From JAOSJL01 sp963704035 (GTDB taxonomy: Bacteria; Actinomycetota; Acidimicrobiia; IMCC26256; JAOSJL01), in NCBI GenBank assembly GCA_963704035.1, contig CAVPGR010000002.1, positions 434,001 to 498,000 of the forward strand: DNA of 64,000 bases, read 5' to 3'. The notes beneath the pieces were generated by a model. That model searched no databases. It saw only the letters and a list, made by a program, of their open reading frames with translations, and was not told where the DNA came from. How positions within the stretch are numbered: position 1 is the first letter of the stretch; each line of letters starts with the position of its first letter. Made by a program: the position numbers and the translations under genes. This document shows, one piece after another, positions 25,291 to 34,611 of this stretch.

Positions 25291-26640
25291 GTGGCTGAGC
25301 AGACCAGCGGCGAGATCACGGTCGGGATCGACATCGGCACGACGTCGGTGAAGGCTGTTGCCGCTGACGCCGACGGAAAGATCGTGGCACGCGCGCGTGT
25401 CCCGCATGAGCTCCGGATTCCGAGGCCGGATCTTTTCGAGCACGACGCCGAGGAAGCCTGGGCCCGTGGCCCCGCGGCGGCTCTCGCGCAGCTCGGCGGC
25501 GTCGATCCTGTCGGCGTGTCGGTGGCTGCGATGATCCCGTCGCTCGTAGCGGTCGACGACAGCGGCACACCGATCACGCCCGGTCTGCTCTACGGCGATG
25601 CACGCGGACGCGCGAACTCGACATCCTCGACCGACGAGAGCGGCGAGTTCCGCGAGTTCCTCGCCTGGACCGCGGCCCAGGCGCCCGACGCCCGCGGCTA
25701 CTGGCCGGCGCAGTCGGTCGCGAACTACGCGCTCAGCGGTACGCCGATCCTGGACACGACGACGGCGGTGACGGCATACCCCCTGTTCGATTTCGTGGGC
25801 TGGGATGAGGAACTCGTCGCCGAGGCGGGAGCGCGCCCCGATCAGCTTCCGACGATCGCTCCCAGCGGTCAGCCCGCGGGGCACGTTGGCGACGCGGTGC
25901 TCGAGCCCGGCACGATCGACGCTCTCGCCGAGCAGTTCGTCGCCGGCGCGGACTCGGTGGGGGACGTCCTCGTGATCTGCGGAACCACATTGATCGTCTG
26001 GGTGGTTGTCGAGTCCGAACGCGAGGTCCCCGGCTACCTGTGCGTTCCGCACTCGGCGCCGGGGCTCTGGCTCGTCGGCGGGCCGAGCAACGCGGGAGGC
26101 CTGTTCCTCGACTGGGTGCAGCGCCTGCTCGGAGTACGCGGCGGCTCGCCGGAGGACGCGTCGGAGGGCGTGTCCGTGGACCCGTCGGCGGTGCCCGTGT
26201 GGGCGCCGTATCTGCGGGGGGAACGTGCGCCGCTGCACAATCCCGATCTGCGCGGGGAGCTCGTGGATCTCGATCTGACGCATGGCCCCGACACCGTTCT
26301 GCGCGCGGCGTTCGAGGCCACCGGATTCGCAACCCGCCGACTCATCGAGGCGGCGGGGGTGCGGCCGAATCGGATCGTCGCCTCGGGCGGGGGAACGCGC
26401 GTCGACGGCTGGATGCAGGCGCTCGCCGACGCCACGACTCTTCCCGTGGACGCGGTGGCGGTCCCCGAAGGTGGTGCTCTGGGCGCCGCGTTCTTCGCCC
26501 GGGTCGCTGCCGGCCTGGAAGCGGCGGCCACCGATGCGTCGCGCTGGGCGCGCACCGGACGGCGGGTGGATCCCGACCCGCGGTGGACCGAACCCATGGC
26601 GGCCCGCTACGAACGTTTCATGTCATTCGTGTCGTTGTGA
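25291..26640 (+). CDS. FGGY family carbohydrate kinase (xylulokinase-like)
   Basis: A 449-residue sugar kinase of the FGGY/actin-like ATPase fold. TVGIDIGTTSVKAVAADADG is the N-terminal phosphate loop, SVAAMIPSLVAVD and LLYGDARGRANS are the sugar-facing segments, VICGTTLIVWVV is phosphate 2, APLHNPDLRGELVDL starts the C-terminal lobe and IVASGGGTRVDGWMQALAD is the adenosine motif. It phosphorylates a pentose, pentulose or polyol. The catalytic Asp of xylulokinases is expected in the DARG segment. The GTG start at 25291 lies 11 bases after the phosphatase stop, so the two form an operon that may add and remove phosphate on related compounds (inference). Confidence 0.88.
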   Translation: MAEQTSGEITVGIDIGTTSVKAVAADADGKIVARARVPHELRIPRPDLFEHDAEEAWARGPAAALAQLGGVDPVGVSVAAMIPSLVAVDDSGTPITPGLLYGDARGRANSTSSTDESGEFREFLAWTAAQAPDARGYWPAQSVANYALSGTPILDTTTAVTAYPLFDFVGWDEELVAEAGARPDQLPTIAPSGQPAGHVGDAVLEPGTIDALAEQFVAGADSVGDVLVICGTTLIVWVVVESEREVPGYLCVPHSAPGLWLVGGPSNAGGLFLDWVQRLLGVRGGSPEDASEGVSVDPSAVPVWAPYLRGERAPLHNPDLRGELVDLDLTHGPDTVLRAAFEATGFATRRLIEAAGVRPNRIVASGGGTRVDGWMQALADATTLPVDAVAVPEGGALGAAFFARVAAGLEAAATDASRWARTGRRVDPDPRWTEPMAARYERFMSFVSL

Positions 26641-26701
26641 CGGGTTTCGGATTCTCACTCTCTACGCTCGCTTTGACACTGTCAGCGAGACCAGCCCGAC
26701 G

Positions 26702-26707
26702 TATGCT
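26702..26707 (+). promoter_or_regulatory. -10-like hexamer TATGCT, leaderless start at 26714
   Basis: TATGCT lies exactly 6 bases before ATG 26714. A perfect TTGACA at 26673-26678 is 23 bases upstream, too far for a standard spacer but noteworthy. No Shine-Dalgarno. Confidence 0.5.
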
Positions 26708-26713
26708 CCGGGC

Positions 26714-28465
26714 ATGAGCGACGCCTCCTCGAATCATCCGCCTGACCACTCTCGGGGTGGAGTCCGTGACGCTGCGTGGGATGTGCTCACGAGCGCACGG
26801 GACGTGGGCGCCGCGGTCGTGCGTTCGGCACGCGATGTCACGATCGACTTCGGTCGTGACGACAGGGCCACCGACTTCGCTGCCGTTGTCGCGCGCAACG
26901 CCTACGGGATGCTGGTGCTGGACGACTCGCGCACTGTCGTTCACGCCAACCCCGCGGCGGCCGCACTGCTCGGCAGTTCTGTCGACGAGCTCGTAGGCCG
27001 CACGTTCCCGCATTCCGTCAGCGCCGGAGCACCCGTCGAGATCGAAATTGACCACCGGGACGGCACGCGCGGCGTGGCCGAGATGCAGGCCGTCGAGACG
27101 GCGTGGGAAGACCGGCCGGCGCTGCTGGTCTCCCTCCACGACGTTTCGGCACGCGTGCGCGCGCAGCAGCGACTCGCCGACGAGGCCATGCACGACCGGC
27201 TCACGGCGGTCGCGGGTCGTGAGCTGTTCATCGACCGACTGCGACACGCGCTCGACGAGGCTCAACGCCCCCCGCACCCGGGGTGCGCCGTCCTCTTCAT
27301 CGATCTCGATCGGTTCAAAGAGGTGAACGACACGTTCGGGCACCGGGCCGGTGACGAGGCCCTACGAGCGGTCGCGGGCCGGCTCACCGACTGCGTGCGC
27401 CCCGGGGACACCGTGGGCCGTCTCGGCGGTGACGAGTTCGGGATGCTCCTCCAGCGGTGCGAGGACGCGGCCGACGCCCGACAGGTCGGAGCCCGGATCC
27501 TGTCGGCGCTCGCCGAACCCGTCGTTGTGCACGGCAACCAGTTCGACATCGGCGCCAGCATCGGCGTGGCGTTCGGTCGCGACCGCGACACGCATGCCGA
27601 CGAACTGCTCGCCGATGCCGACCGGGCGATGTACCACGGCAAGGCCCGCGGCGGCGGCCGGGTGACTGTCTTCGACGAGGCGATGCACCGCCAGAGCGTG
27701 TGGCGCGAGCGACTCGAACACGATCTGCGAGGAGCGCTCGAGCGCGGCGAGCTCCGTGTCCACTACCAGCCGGTCATCGATCTGCGAACCGAACGGATCG
27801 AGGGATTCGAGGCGCTCGTGCGTTGGGAGCATCCCGCACGGGGGTTGATCCCACCCTCGGAATTCCTGCATCTCGCGGAGCAGGTGGGCCTCATCGGGGA
27901 GCTGGGTCGGTTCGTGCTCCGCGACGCCTGCGCGCAACTCCAGCGCTGGAGGGATGACGACATGGTGGGCGACAACGTCACTCTCACGATCAACGTCTCG
28001 TCGCGTGAGCTGGTGAATCCCGCGTTCCTCGACGATGTAGCGCAGGCGCTGTCCGACAGCGGTGTACCGGCTCAGAACCTGCGCTTCGACGTGACCGAAG
28101 CGACGCTCATGGGAATCGAGCAGTCTGTCGACCGTATGGCTCAGCTGGCGGCGACCGGGATCCAGTTGCACGTCGACGACTTCGGCTCCGGCTACTCGTC
28201 GCTGCGCGACATTCAGAGCCTCCCGGTCGCGGCGTTGAAGCTCGATCGTGACCTCGTCGCCGGCGTCGAGGACGGTCGCGGATCGGCGCTGATCGGAGCG
28301 ACCGTCGCGTTCGCCCACGCCCTCGGTATTCGGATCGTGGCCGAGTGCGTGGAGACCGACGCGCAGCGCACTGCCCTCCGAGAGCTGGGATGCGACGCGG
28401 CTCAGGGTTTCGTCGTTTCGGCGCCGCTCGCCGCCGACGAGGCCGCCGATCTGCTTCCCGCCTGA
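26714..28465 (+). CDS. PAS-GGDEF-EAL cyclic-di-GMP signalling protein
   Basis: A 583-residue protein with a PAS-like sensor domain (about 45-155; NAYGMLVLDDSRTVVHANPAAAALLG), a GGDEF domain with intact GGDEF near 238 and an upstream FIDLDRFKEVND, and an EAL domain (about 335-580) with EAL near 365, TINVSSRELVNP, VDDFGSGYSSL and AECVET. All catalytic residues of both enzymes are retained, so it can probably make and break cyclic di-GMP, or one domain may be regulatory. There are no membrane helices, so the sensor is cytosolic. In the surrounding metabolic region it is an isolated gene with its own promoter; the stop is 48 bases from that of a convergent amidohydrolase. Signal unknown. Confidence 0.92.
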   Translation: MSDASSNHPPDHSRGGVRDAAWDVLTSARDVGAAVVRSARDVTIDFGRDDRATDFAAVVARNAYGMLVLDDSRTVVHANPAAAALLGSSVDELVGRTFPHSVSAGAPVEIEIDHRDGTRGVAEMQAVETAWEDRPALLVSLHDVSARVRAQQRLADEAMHDRLTAVAGRELFIDRLRHALDEAQRPPHPGCAVLFIDLDRFKEVNDTFGHRAGDEALRAVAGRLTDCVRPGDTVGRLGGDEFGMLLQRCEDAADARQVGARILSALAEPVVVHGNQFDIGASIGVAFGRDRDTHADELLADADRAMYHGKARGGGRVTVFDEAMHRQSVWRERLEHDLRGALERGELRVHYQPVIDLRTERIEGFEALVRWEHPARGLIPPSEFLHLAEQVGLIGELGRFVLRDACAQLQRWRDDDMVGDNVTLTINVSSRELVNPAFLDDVAQALSDSGVPAQNLRFDVTEATLMGIEQSVDRMAQLAATGIQLHVDDFGSGYSSLRDIQSLPVAALKLDRDLVAGVEDGRGSALIGATVAFAHALGIRIVAECVETDAQRTALRELGCDAAQGFVVSAPLAADEAADLLPA

Positions 28466-28512
28466 GCGCGGATCTCGGCGGAGCTCGTTACCCACCCCAG
28501 GTCACCCACCTC

Positions 28513-29622
28513 TCACGACAACCCGTAGAGGCGTAGAGCGTTGCCTCCCATGGCCGCGGCGGTCACGGCGTCGCCGAAGGGGGCCGTGCGTTCCCGCGCC
28601 GCATCGACCGCGCCGGGGAACTCGCCGTCCCAGTGGGGATAGTCCGAGGCGAAGACCAGGCTGGCAGAGCCCAGGTGTTCGACGTACGGCTCGAGAAGTG
28701 CTTCCTCGCACTCGAAGGAGAAGTAGCACTGCCCGCGCTCGATGAGCTCGGACGCGCTGCACGCCATGTCCGGGAGCAGGTCGCGTTGCTTGTGGTGGTG
28801 TTCATCCATCCGACCGACGAAGAACGGAACCCACCCGATTCCGGATTCGAGGAACGCCACGCGTAGGTCCGGTAGGTGGTCGAACACCCCTCCCATCGCA
28901 AGTGCGGTGAACGCAACCATCTGATCGCACGGGAAGGAGAGCGTGTGCACCTGTGCGTAGTTGTCGAAGCGCCCGGCCGCCGGAAGAGGGATGTGCATTC
29001 CCGGGGCTCCATGGACGGCGACAGCCGTGTCGAGACCCGCGGCCGCCTCGAAGAAGGGTAGAAAGGAGTCGTCGTCGAGATTGAGATCGCCCAGGGCGGG
29101 GGGAATCGTGACACCGACCGCTCCTGCTCCGACAGCTCGTTCGAGCTCGGCGATCGCGCGTGCCGGATCCTGAAGAGGAACAGCTGCCACGGCCTTGAGA
29201 CGTGCAGGATCGTGGGAGCAGATCTCGTCGAGCAGCCACGTGTTGTAGGAGGTGCAGACATCAGCGGCGAGACCGGAATCGGTGAGACCCGTGGCGCCGA
29301 TGATCAGACCGCCGTACAGGACCTGGATGTCGATGCCTTCGGCGTCCATGTCGGCGATTCGGGTGGAGACGTCACCGGCTCCCGCAGCGGCCGCCGGGTT
29401 GACGGCGGCGTCGACCGGGACACCGCTGCCGCGTCCGACCTGTTGGGGATAGGGACGACCCTCGATTTCGAGAACGTCGTGGCCACCCGAGCGGGTGACG
29501 CCCAACCAGCCGGGGTGGTGCTTTTCGACGTCCACCCACGCAAACGGATTCTCGTTGACGTGCGCATCGGCATCGACGGTGGGAGGAGACGCCGTCGCGG
29601 TCGGTGCGGCGGGTTTCGGCAT
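28513..29622 (-). CDS. Amidohydrolase family protein (PF04909 type)
   Basis: A 369-residue TIM-barrel metal hydrolase, paralogous to the one at 13342. ATG 29622 starts MPKPAAPT; VDADAHVNENPFAW is the first metal-binding strand (Asp-x-His variant), VAVHGAPGMHIPLP carries a further His, FLESGIGWVPFFVGRMDEHHHK lies on the C-terminal side and FASDYPHWDGEFPGA has the essential acidic residue. ISRIADMDAEG-type sequence is as expected for this family. It is likely a decarboxylase or hydrolase of an aromatic or cyclic acid; the true substrate is unknown. A TATCGT element lies exactly 6 bases upstream on the minus strand. Convergent with the GGDEF-EAL gene and divergent from the ferredoxin. Confidence 0.87.
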   Translation of the reverse strand: MPKPAAPTATASPPTVDADAHVNENPFAWVDVEKHHPGWLGVTRSGGHDVLEIEGRPYPQQVGRGSGVPVDAAVNPAAAAGAGDVSTRIADMDAEGIDIQVLYGGLIIGATGLTDSGLAADVCTSYNTWLLDEICSHDPARLKAVAAVPLQDPARAIAELERAVGAGAVGVTIPPALGDLNLDDDSFLPFFEAAAGLDTAVAVHGAPGMHIPLPAAGRFDNYAQVHTLSFPCDQMVAFTALAMGGVFDHLPDLRVAFLESGIGWVPFFVGRMDEHHHKQRDLLPDMACSASELIERGQCYFSFECEEALLEPYVEHLGSASLVFASDYPHWDGEFPGAVDAARERTAPFGDAVTAAAMGGNALRLYGLS

Positions 29623-29628
29623 CCCGGC

Positions 29629-29634
29629 ACGATA
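29629..29634 (-). promoter_or_regulatory. -10-like hexamer TATCGT, leaderless start at 29622
   Basis: Read on the minus strand, TATCGT is followed by GCCGGG (6 bases) and then ATG. No Shine-Dalgarno is present. Confidence 0.5.
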
Positions 29635-29743
29635 CGGCTGCGGCGTTGGGCCGTCGAGCGCCCCCTGTGCCACGATTGACCGACATTTCCCTGCACACGT
29701 CCCTGCACACGCCGGACACGAACGGCCCGACCGAGGAGCTGCG

Positions 29744-29953
29744 GTGGCACTCGAGATCAAGATCGACCGTGAGACCTGCATGGGGTCGGGGAACTGCGTG
29801 TTCTGGGCCCCGGGGGTGTTCGACCTGGACGACGATGGAATCTCGGTCGTGGTGGAGATCGACGCCGCACCGAAGGAGAAGATCGTCCTGGCAGCTCAGG
29901 GGTGTCCGACCCAGGCCATCGTCGTTCTCGAAGACGGCGAGAAGATCGCCTGA
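29744..29953 (+). CDS. [3Fe-4S]-type ferredoxin
   Basis: A 69-residue electron carrier: IKIDRETCMGSGNCVFWAPGVFDLDDDG with Cys12 and Cys18, then GCPTQAI with Cys54. Only three cluster Cys are present; the second position of the usual CxxCxxC is not Cys, the pattern of single-cluster [3Fe-4S] ferredoxins that serve cytochromes P450 and, in sterol degraders, the KshA/P450-linked steps. The GTG 29744 start has GAGGAGC before it. The stop is 3 bases before the ATG of the two-domain acyl-CoA dehydrogenase, so they are translationally coupled, which is unusual because dehydrogenases of this type normally use ETF. The true partner could instead be an enzyme outside the window. Confidence 0.88.
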   Translation: MALEIKIDRETCMGSGNCVFWAPGVFDLDDDGISVVVEIDAAPKEKIVLAAQGCPTQAIVVLEDGEKIA

Positions 29954-29955
29954 AC

Positions 29956-32129
29956 ATGCCGATCGGCGTCACGGAGGATCACGGCGAGCTCCACGGCGCG
30001 GCTCGTCGCTTCCTCGAGGGCGAGTGTCCGTCCGCGGTGCCCCGCGAGCTCCTCGATGCCGAATCCGAGGATCTTCCCGGGTTCTGGCGCTCTCTCGCCG
30101 ACCTGCACTGGATGGGTCTCGCCGTCGACGAGGAGCACGGCGGTGTCGGCTACGGCATTCCGGAGCTCACGGTGGTGGCCGAGGAGCTCGGTCGCGCGTG
30201 CGCTCCCGGACCGTTCCTGCCGTGCGTGCTGGCGGCGTCTCTTCTCGAGATAGGCGGAAATCCCAACGCTGCCAAGACCTATTTGCGGGGCATCGCTTCT
30301 GGCCAGACCGTCGCCGCGGTGTCGTTCGCCGCCGGTCTGACGGGCGAGGAGACGCCCGACGGTCTCGTGGTGAGTGGCAGCACCCGCCCCGTTCTGTCCG
30401 CCCACGTGGCCGACCTTCTGATCGCTCCTGTCGCGGCGAACGACGAGACGGTCTGGTGCGTGCTCGACACCGCCGACCTCGATGTCGTGGAGTTGCCGAG
30501 CCTCGACCTGACGCGACGCGTGGCGGCGGTCGATGTGAAGAAGGCTGTCGTCCCCGACGATCGACGGTTGTCGGCTCTCGACACGCAGACGGTGCGTGAC
30601 CTCGCGGCTGTTCTCTTCGGGGCCGAAGCGGTTGGTGTGGCGCAATGGTGTGTCGACACGGCCGCTGCGTACGCACGCGAACGTCACCAGTTCGACCGAC
30701 CCATCGGCCAGTTCCAGGGTGTCAAACACCGCTGCGCCGACATGCTCGCCCGAGTGGAGCTCGCCCGAGCGGCGACCTGGGATGCTGCGCGCGCGACGAA
30801 TGATGAATCTGGAGGGTTCACGGCCGCGGTGGCGGCCGGACTCGCCTTCGACGCGGCGGTCGAGAACGCCAAGGACTGCATCCAGGTGCTCGGTGGGATC
30901 GGTTTCACGTGGGAGCACGAGGCGCACATGTACCTCCGGCGGGCCACAGCCCTGCGGGGGCTTCTCGGATCCACCGGCGAGTGGCGCATCCGCGCAGCCC
31001 GCCTTGCGACCGTGGGGTCCCGTCGTCGCCTCGACGTCGATCTTCCACCCGAGGCCGACGCGTACCGTCGGGAGGTCACCGGGTTCCTCGCGACGATCGA
31101 AGGCAAGGAACCCGACGAGGCGCGGCCCGAGATGGCCAAGGCGGGATACCTCACCCCGAGCTGGCCCACGCCCTGGGGCGCGACGCGGATCCGGTGGAAC
31201 AGCTCGTGATCGACGAGGAGTTCCGCAAGGCCAAGGTCCTTCGCCCGACACTCACGATCGCTTCATGGGCACTGCCGACGATCATCGTCCACGGAACCGC
31301 CGAGCAGCAGGAGCGCTGGATCATGCCGACGCTGCGCGGCGAGATCGAGTGGTGTCAGCTCTTCAGCGAACCCGAAGCGGGCTCCGATCTCGCCGGGCTC
31401 ACGACGCGGGCCGTTCGCGACGGCGGCAGCTACCGCGTGAACGGCCAGAAGGTGTGGACGTCCCTCGCTCAGCGTGCCCAGTGGGGTATCGCTCTCGTTC
31501 GCACCGACCCCGACGCCCCGAAGCACCAAGGTATTTCGTGCCTCATGATCGACATGTCGCTTCCGGGTATCGACATCCGTCCGATTCGGGAGCTGACCGG
31601 CAACCCCATGTTCAACGAGGTCTTCTTCGACGACGTCATGGTGCCGGTTGACTGCCTCGTCGGAGCGGAGAACGACGGATGGCGCGCGGCTCGAACGGCA
31701 CTGGCCAACGAACGCGTCTTCATGGGGAGCGGTCGAACCGTCGGTCGGGGAGTCCGGGGGATACTGAAGCTGATCGAGTCCCGAGGGATGGGCGACGATT
31801 CGCACGAGCTCGAACGGGCAGGCCGCCTCGTCGCGGAGAGTCACGCGCTCGCGTGCCTGGGCTTCCGTCTCACCCTGTCGGCCCTGCAGGGCGCTGACCC
31901 CAGCGGTTCCGAAGCGGCCGTGCGCAAACTCTTGGGCGTCCAGCACGATCAACTCGTCCAGGAGGTCGGTCTCGACCTGCTCGGTGCCGACGGTGCCGTG
32001 ATGGACGGTGATGGCGAGATCTGGGGCCGCCAGTTCCTGTTCAACCGCCAGCTCACGATCGCGGGCGGTACCAGCGAGGTGCAGCGCAACATCATCGGCG
32101 AACGTGTGCTCGGCCTCCCGAAGGACTGA
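29956..32129 (+). CDS. Two-domain acyl-CoA dehydrogenase, FadE34/ChsE3-like (one-base frameshift near 31178)
   Basis: About 724 residues made of two acyl-CoA dehydrogenase domains in one chain. Domain 1 starts MPIGVTEDHGELHGAARRF (ATG 29956) and includes RHQFDRPIGQFQGVKHRCAD and QVLGGIGFTWEHEAHMY; domain 2 includes FSEPEAGSDLAGL, VNGQKVWTSLA and GGTSEVQRNIIGERVLGLP. The frames of the two halves meet at about 31175-31182 (PTPWG then RDADPVEQLVIDEEF); adding one C restores continuity. Double-domain enzymes of this kind include FadE34, which introduces a double bond into 3-oxochol-4-en-24-oyl-CoA during cholesterol side-chain degradation in mycobacteria (family knowledge). A bile-acid or sterol-CoA substrate is thus reasonable. 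Coupled to a ferredoxin gene upstream. Confidence 0.85.
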
Positions 32130-32154
32130 CGACTACCATGGCCCCGCGGCCGCC

Positions 32155-32196
32155 CGGCGATCAGTGTCGGCGGCGATCAGTGTCAGCGGCGATAAT
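32155..32196 (+). repeat. 16-base tandem repeat upstream of the radical SAM gene
   Basis: CGGCGATCAGTGTCGG (32155) and CGGCGATCAGTGTCAG (32171) are followed by a third partial unit CGGCGATAAT (32187). The repeat is noncoding and lies in the 115-base gap between the dehydrogenase stop and the radical SAM start. GATAAT within the third unit resembles a -10 box. Confidence 0.85.
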
Positions 32197-32244
32197 GGCG
32201 GAACTGACCGAGCGCCCAGGCGAGCTTCCTGGGTCCGGGGGCGT

Positions 32245-33954
32245 ATGAAGGTTTCTCTCGTCAGTCTTGAAGACGGCATCATGGCCTGCGGCTTTCGCAA
32301 GATGGCCGCGTACGCCGAGCGGCTCAACCCCGAGACCCGCACCTACTTCGTCTCGACCGACAACTACCGATCGCTCTTGGCGGCCCTCAAGGGCGATCAG
32401 GGCGGCGGCGGTGTGCTCACCCCCGAGTACGTGGACGAGATTGCCCAGGAGCTCGCCACGAGCGATCTCGTCGGGTTCTCCAGCATGACGGGCTACGCGG
32501 ACCTCACGAAGGCCGTGATGAGCCGCGTACGGGAGATCAGCTCCGACACCACGATCGTCTGGGGAGGGATCCATCCGATCATCCACCCCGAGGACGCGAT
32601 CCGGGCGGACGTCGACGCGATCTGCACCGGTGAAGGCGAGTTCGCCTTCGAGGCTTTCTTCGATGCCTGGAAGAACGGCCGCGACTACACCGACACCGAC
32701 AACTTCTGGTTCCGCTCGGGTGACGACATCATCCGCAACGACTTCCTACCCCTCCAGAGCTCCGAGGAGATGGAGGGGCTGCCGTTCCCGAAACACGCCG
32801 GGACGGAGTACATGTACTCGCCGGGCCACGGGTTCAAGCCCATGACCCTGAACGACCGCCTCACCGCCAACGGCCTGAGTTACAACACCGTGTGGTCGAT
32901 CGGCTGCCCCTTCAAGTGCACCTACTGCGGGAACACGAAGTTCATCGCGAACGACAACAACTACCGCCGGCTCCGCCACCCCAGCCCCCGGTACGCGGTC
33001 GAGGAGATCAAGGCCGTCCGCGAGGCCTTTCCCTACATCAGCACCGTGTGCTTCCACGACGACAGCTTCATGGCGATCGCCTACGACGACCTCGTCGATT
33101 TCGCCGAGCGCTGGCACGACGACGTCGGAATCCCGTTCGCCGTCTACGGCGTGATTCCGAACTACGTGCGCCGCGACAAGATCGAGGTGCTCACCTGGGC
33201 GGGCATGAACCGAATCCGCATGGGCGTCCAGAGTGGCTCCCAGAGGATTCTCGATTTCTACAAGCGACCGAGCCCGCCCGAGAAGGTGCTGGCCGCGGCC
33301 GAGGTCACCGGTTCGTTCGCGCCGAAGGACCACATCCCGCCGGCCTACGACATCATCACCGACAACCCGATCGAGATACGCCAGGACGTCGTCGACACGC
33401 TCGAGCTCGTCTACAACTTCCGGCGGCCTTTCACGCTGAATGTCTTCTCGCTGAAGGTCATCCCCAACACCCAGCTCGAAGAGATGATGAAGGAGGAGGG
33501 CGTCGACATCGAGGAGATCTCCTCGAACTACGTGAACATCCCTCCACGGTGGGCCAACCTCCTCCTGTACCTCCTCACGCTCTGGCGTCCCCCTCGCCGG
33601 CTCTTCAACCTCCTCCTCAAGCCGGCCAGAGCGAGCGGTGAACCGCAGAGGATGCACCCCGTGCTCGGCAGGATCCTGCGCTCGCTGTTCATGATGAAGC
33701 GCGGTATCGACCACCTCCGTCATCTCGACTTCTCCACGATCCCCGGTTACTCGGGTTACGTGGTGTGGCGGACCGGGCTCCTGCGCTACTCGTGGAAGCG
33801 CCGCAGGGCGCGGATGGGCAAGCCGGAGATCAAGAAGGCGCCCGTGCGAATCCCGGTGGGGCTCGTGAAGGATGCAAAGGACGTGCCGGCCGCGGACGCA
33901 CACACCGGCGAGGTCACGCTCGACGAGGGGCAGGCCGAGGAGCTCTCGGCCTAG
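32245..33954 (+). CDS. B12-binding-domain radical SAM protein
   Basis: A 569-residue class B-type radical SAM enzyme. An N-terminal cobalamin-binding Rossmann domain includes DLVGFSSMTGYADL and VWGGIHPIIHPEDA; the radical SAM domain carries the CxxxCxxC cluster motif as Cys221, Cys225 and Cys228 in GCPFKCTYC, preceded by YNTVWSI. Later RIRMGVQSGSQRILDFYKRP is the usual strand-4 segment. The C-terminal 110 residues are basic and rich in hydrophobic helices (LLLYLLTLWRPPRRLFNLLLK), suggesting peripheral membrane contact. Such enzymes methylate unactivated carbon, including hopanoids and other lipids, or rearrange substrates. The substrate is not predictable. It is a stand-alone gene after a 16-base tandem repeat. 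Confidence 0.85.
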   Translation: MKVSLVSLEDGIMACGFRKMAAYAERLNPETRTYFVSTDNYRSLLAALKGDQGGGGVLTPEYVDEIAQELATSDLVGFSSMTGYADLTKAVMSRVREISSDTTIVWGGIHPIIHPEDAIRADVDAICTGEGEFAFEAFFDAWKNGRDYTDTDNFWFRSGDDIIRNDFLPLQSSEEMEGLPFPKHAGTEYMYSPGHGFKPMTLNDRLTANGLSYNTVWSIGCPFKCTYCGNTKFIANDNNYRRLRHPSPRYAVEEIKAVREAFPYISTVCFHDDSFMAIAYDDLVDFAERWHDDVGIPFAVYGVIPNYVRRDKIEVLTWAGMNRIRMGVQSGSQRILDFYKRPSPPEKVLAAAEVTGSFAPKDHIPPAYDIITDNPIEIRQDVVDTLELVYNFRRPFTLNVFSLKVIPNTQLEEMMKEEGVDIEEISSNYVNIPPRWANLLLYLLTLWRPPRRLFNLLLKPARASGEPQRMHPVLGRILRSLFMMKRGIDHLRHLDFSTIPGYSGYVVWRTGLLRYSWKRRRARMGKPEIKKAPVRIPVGLVKDAKDVPAADAHTGEVTLDEGQAEELSA

Positions 33955-34059
33955 GAAGTGGCGCCGTGGCGCCGGCGCCCTCCGGGTCGGTGGCAGCGGG
34001 ATTTTCGAGATTTCTTCCGATTCATGTCACACATCGGGGCATCTCGGGCGTGGGACCGT

Positions 34060-34611
34060 ATGACTATGGAAACCCCGAGCGCGAGCGGCGCCCAAGCAGA
34101 AATGGCCCCGACGTCCGGGCCGGCCGCCGCCGATTCCGCCGCCGATGCCGTCGCGGATGTCGCCGCGGTTCCGATCGACGTCGAGACGCTGTTTCGGGAC
34201 ACGTATCCGGCGATGGTGCGCCTCGCCTACCTCGTCACAGGGTCCCGGGAGGCGGCCGAGGACGCCGTCCAGACGGTCTTCGTGCGCCTGCAACGCAAGC
34301 GGCGAAGCCCCCGCAACCACGAGCAGTATCTGCGACGGGCGGTCGTGAACGAGTGCAAGGGGTGGCACCGGCGGAAGGCCCGCGAGCGCGCCTACCGGCC
34401 CGACCCGACGCCCCACGCGTCGCTCGGTGCCCGGGAACTCTCTGACGTGCTCAGCACACTGTCGCCGCATCAGCGCGCAGCCGTCGTGTTGAAGTTCTAC
34501 GAGGACAGCTCGCTCGACGACATCGGCGATTCACTGGGGTGCTCGAAGTCGTCCGCGGCGACCCATCTGCGTCGCGGCCTCGAGAACCTGGGGAAGGTGT
34601 TGGAGCAATGA
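34060..34611 (+). CDS. ECF-type RNA polymerase sigma factor
   Basis: A 183-residue sigma-70 family protein. Region 2 is LFRDTYPAMVRLAYLVTGSREAAEDAVQTVFVRL and region 4 is LSPHQRAAVVLKFYEDSSLDDIGDSLGCSKSSAATHLRRG, with a helix-turn-helix at the end. The N-terminal 40 residues form an Ala/Asp-rich head without recognised function. The start could be ATG 34060 or 34066. The stop overlaps the ATG of a membrane protein by 4 bases (34608), the usual arrangement of an ECF factor with its regulator. It probably controls its own promoter and envelope-related genes. No conserved ECF promoter was identified nearby. Confidence 0.88.
   Translation: MTMETPSASGAQAEMAPTSGPAAADSAADAVADVAAVPIDVETLFRDTYPAMVRLAYLVTGSREAAEDAVQTVFVRLQRKRRSPRNHEQYLRRAVVNECKGWHRRKARERAYRPDPTPHASLGARELSDVLSTLSPHQRAAVVLKFYEDSSLDDIGDSLGCSKSSAATHLRRGLENLGKVLEQ

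Noticed and set aside
26673..26707. Classical sigma-A promoter (TTGACA with TATGCT)
   Set aside because: The spacing is 23 bases, too long for a standard promoter; the TATGCT is kept only as part of the 6-base-to-start pattern.
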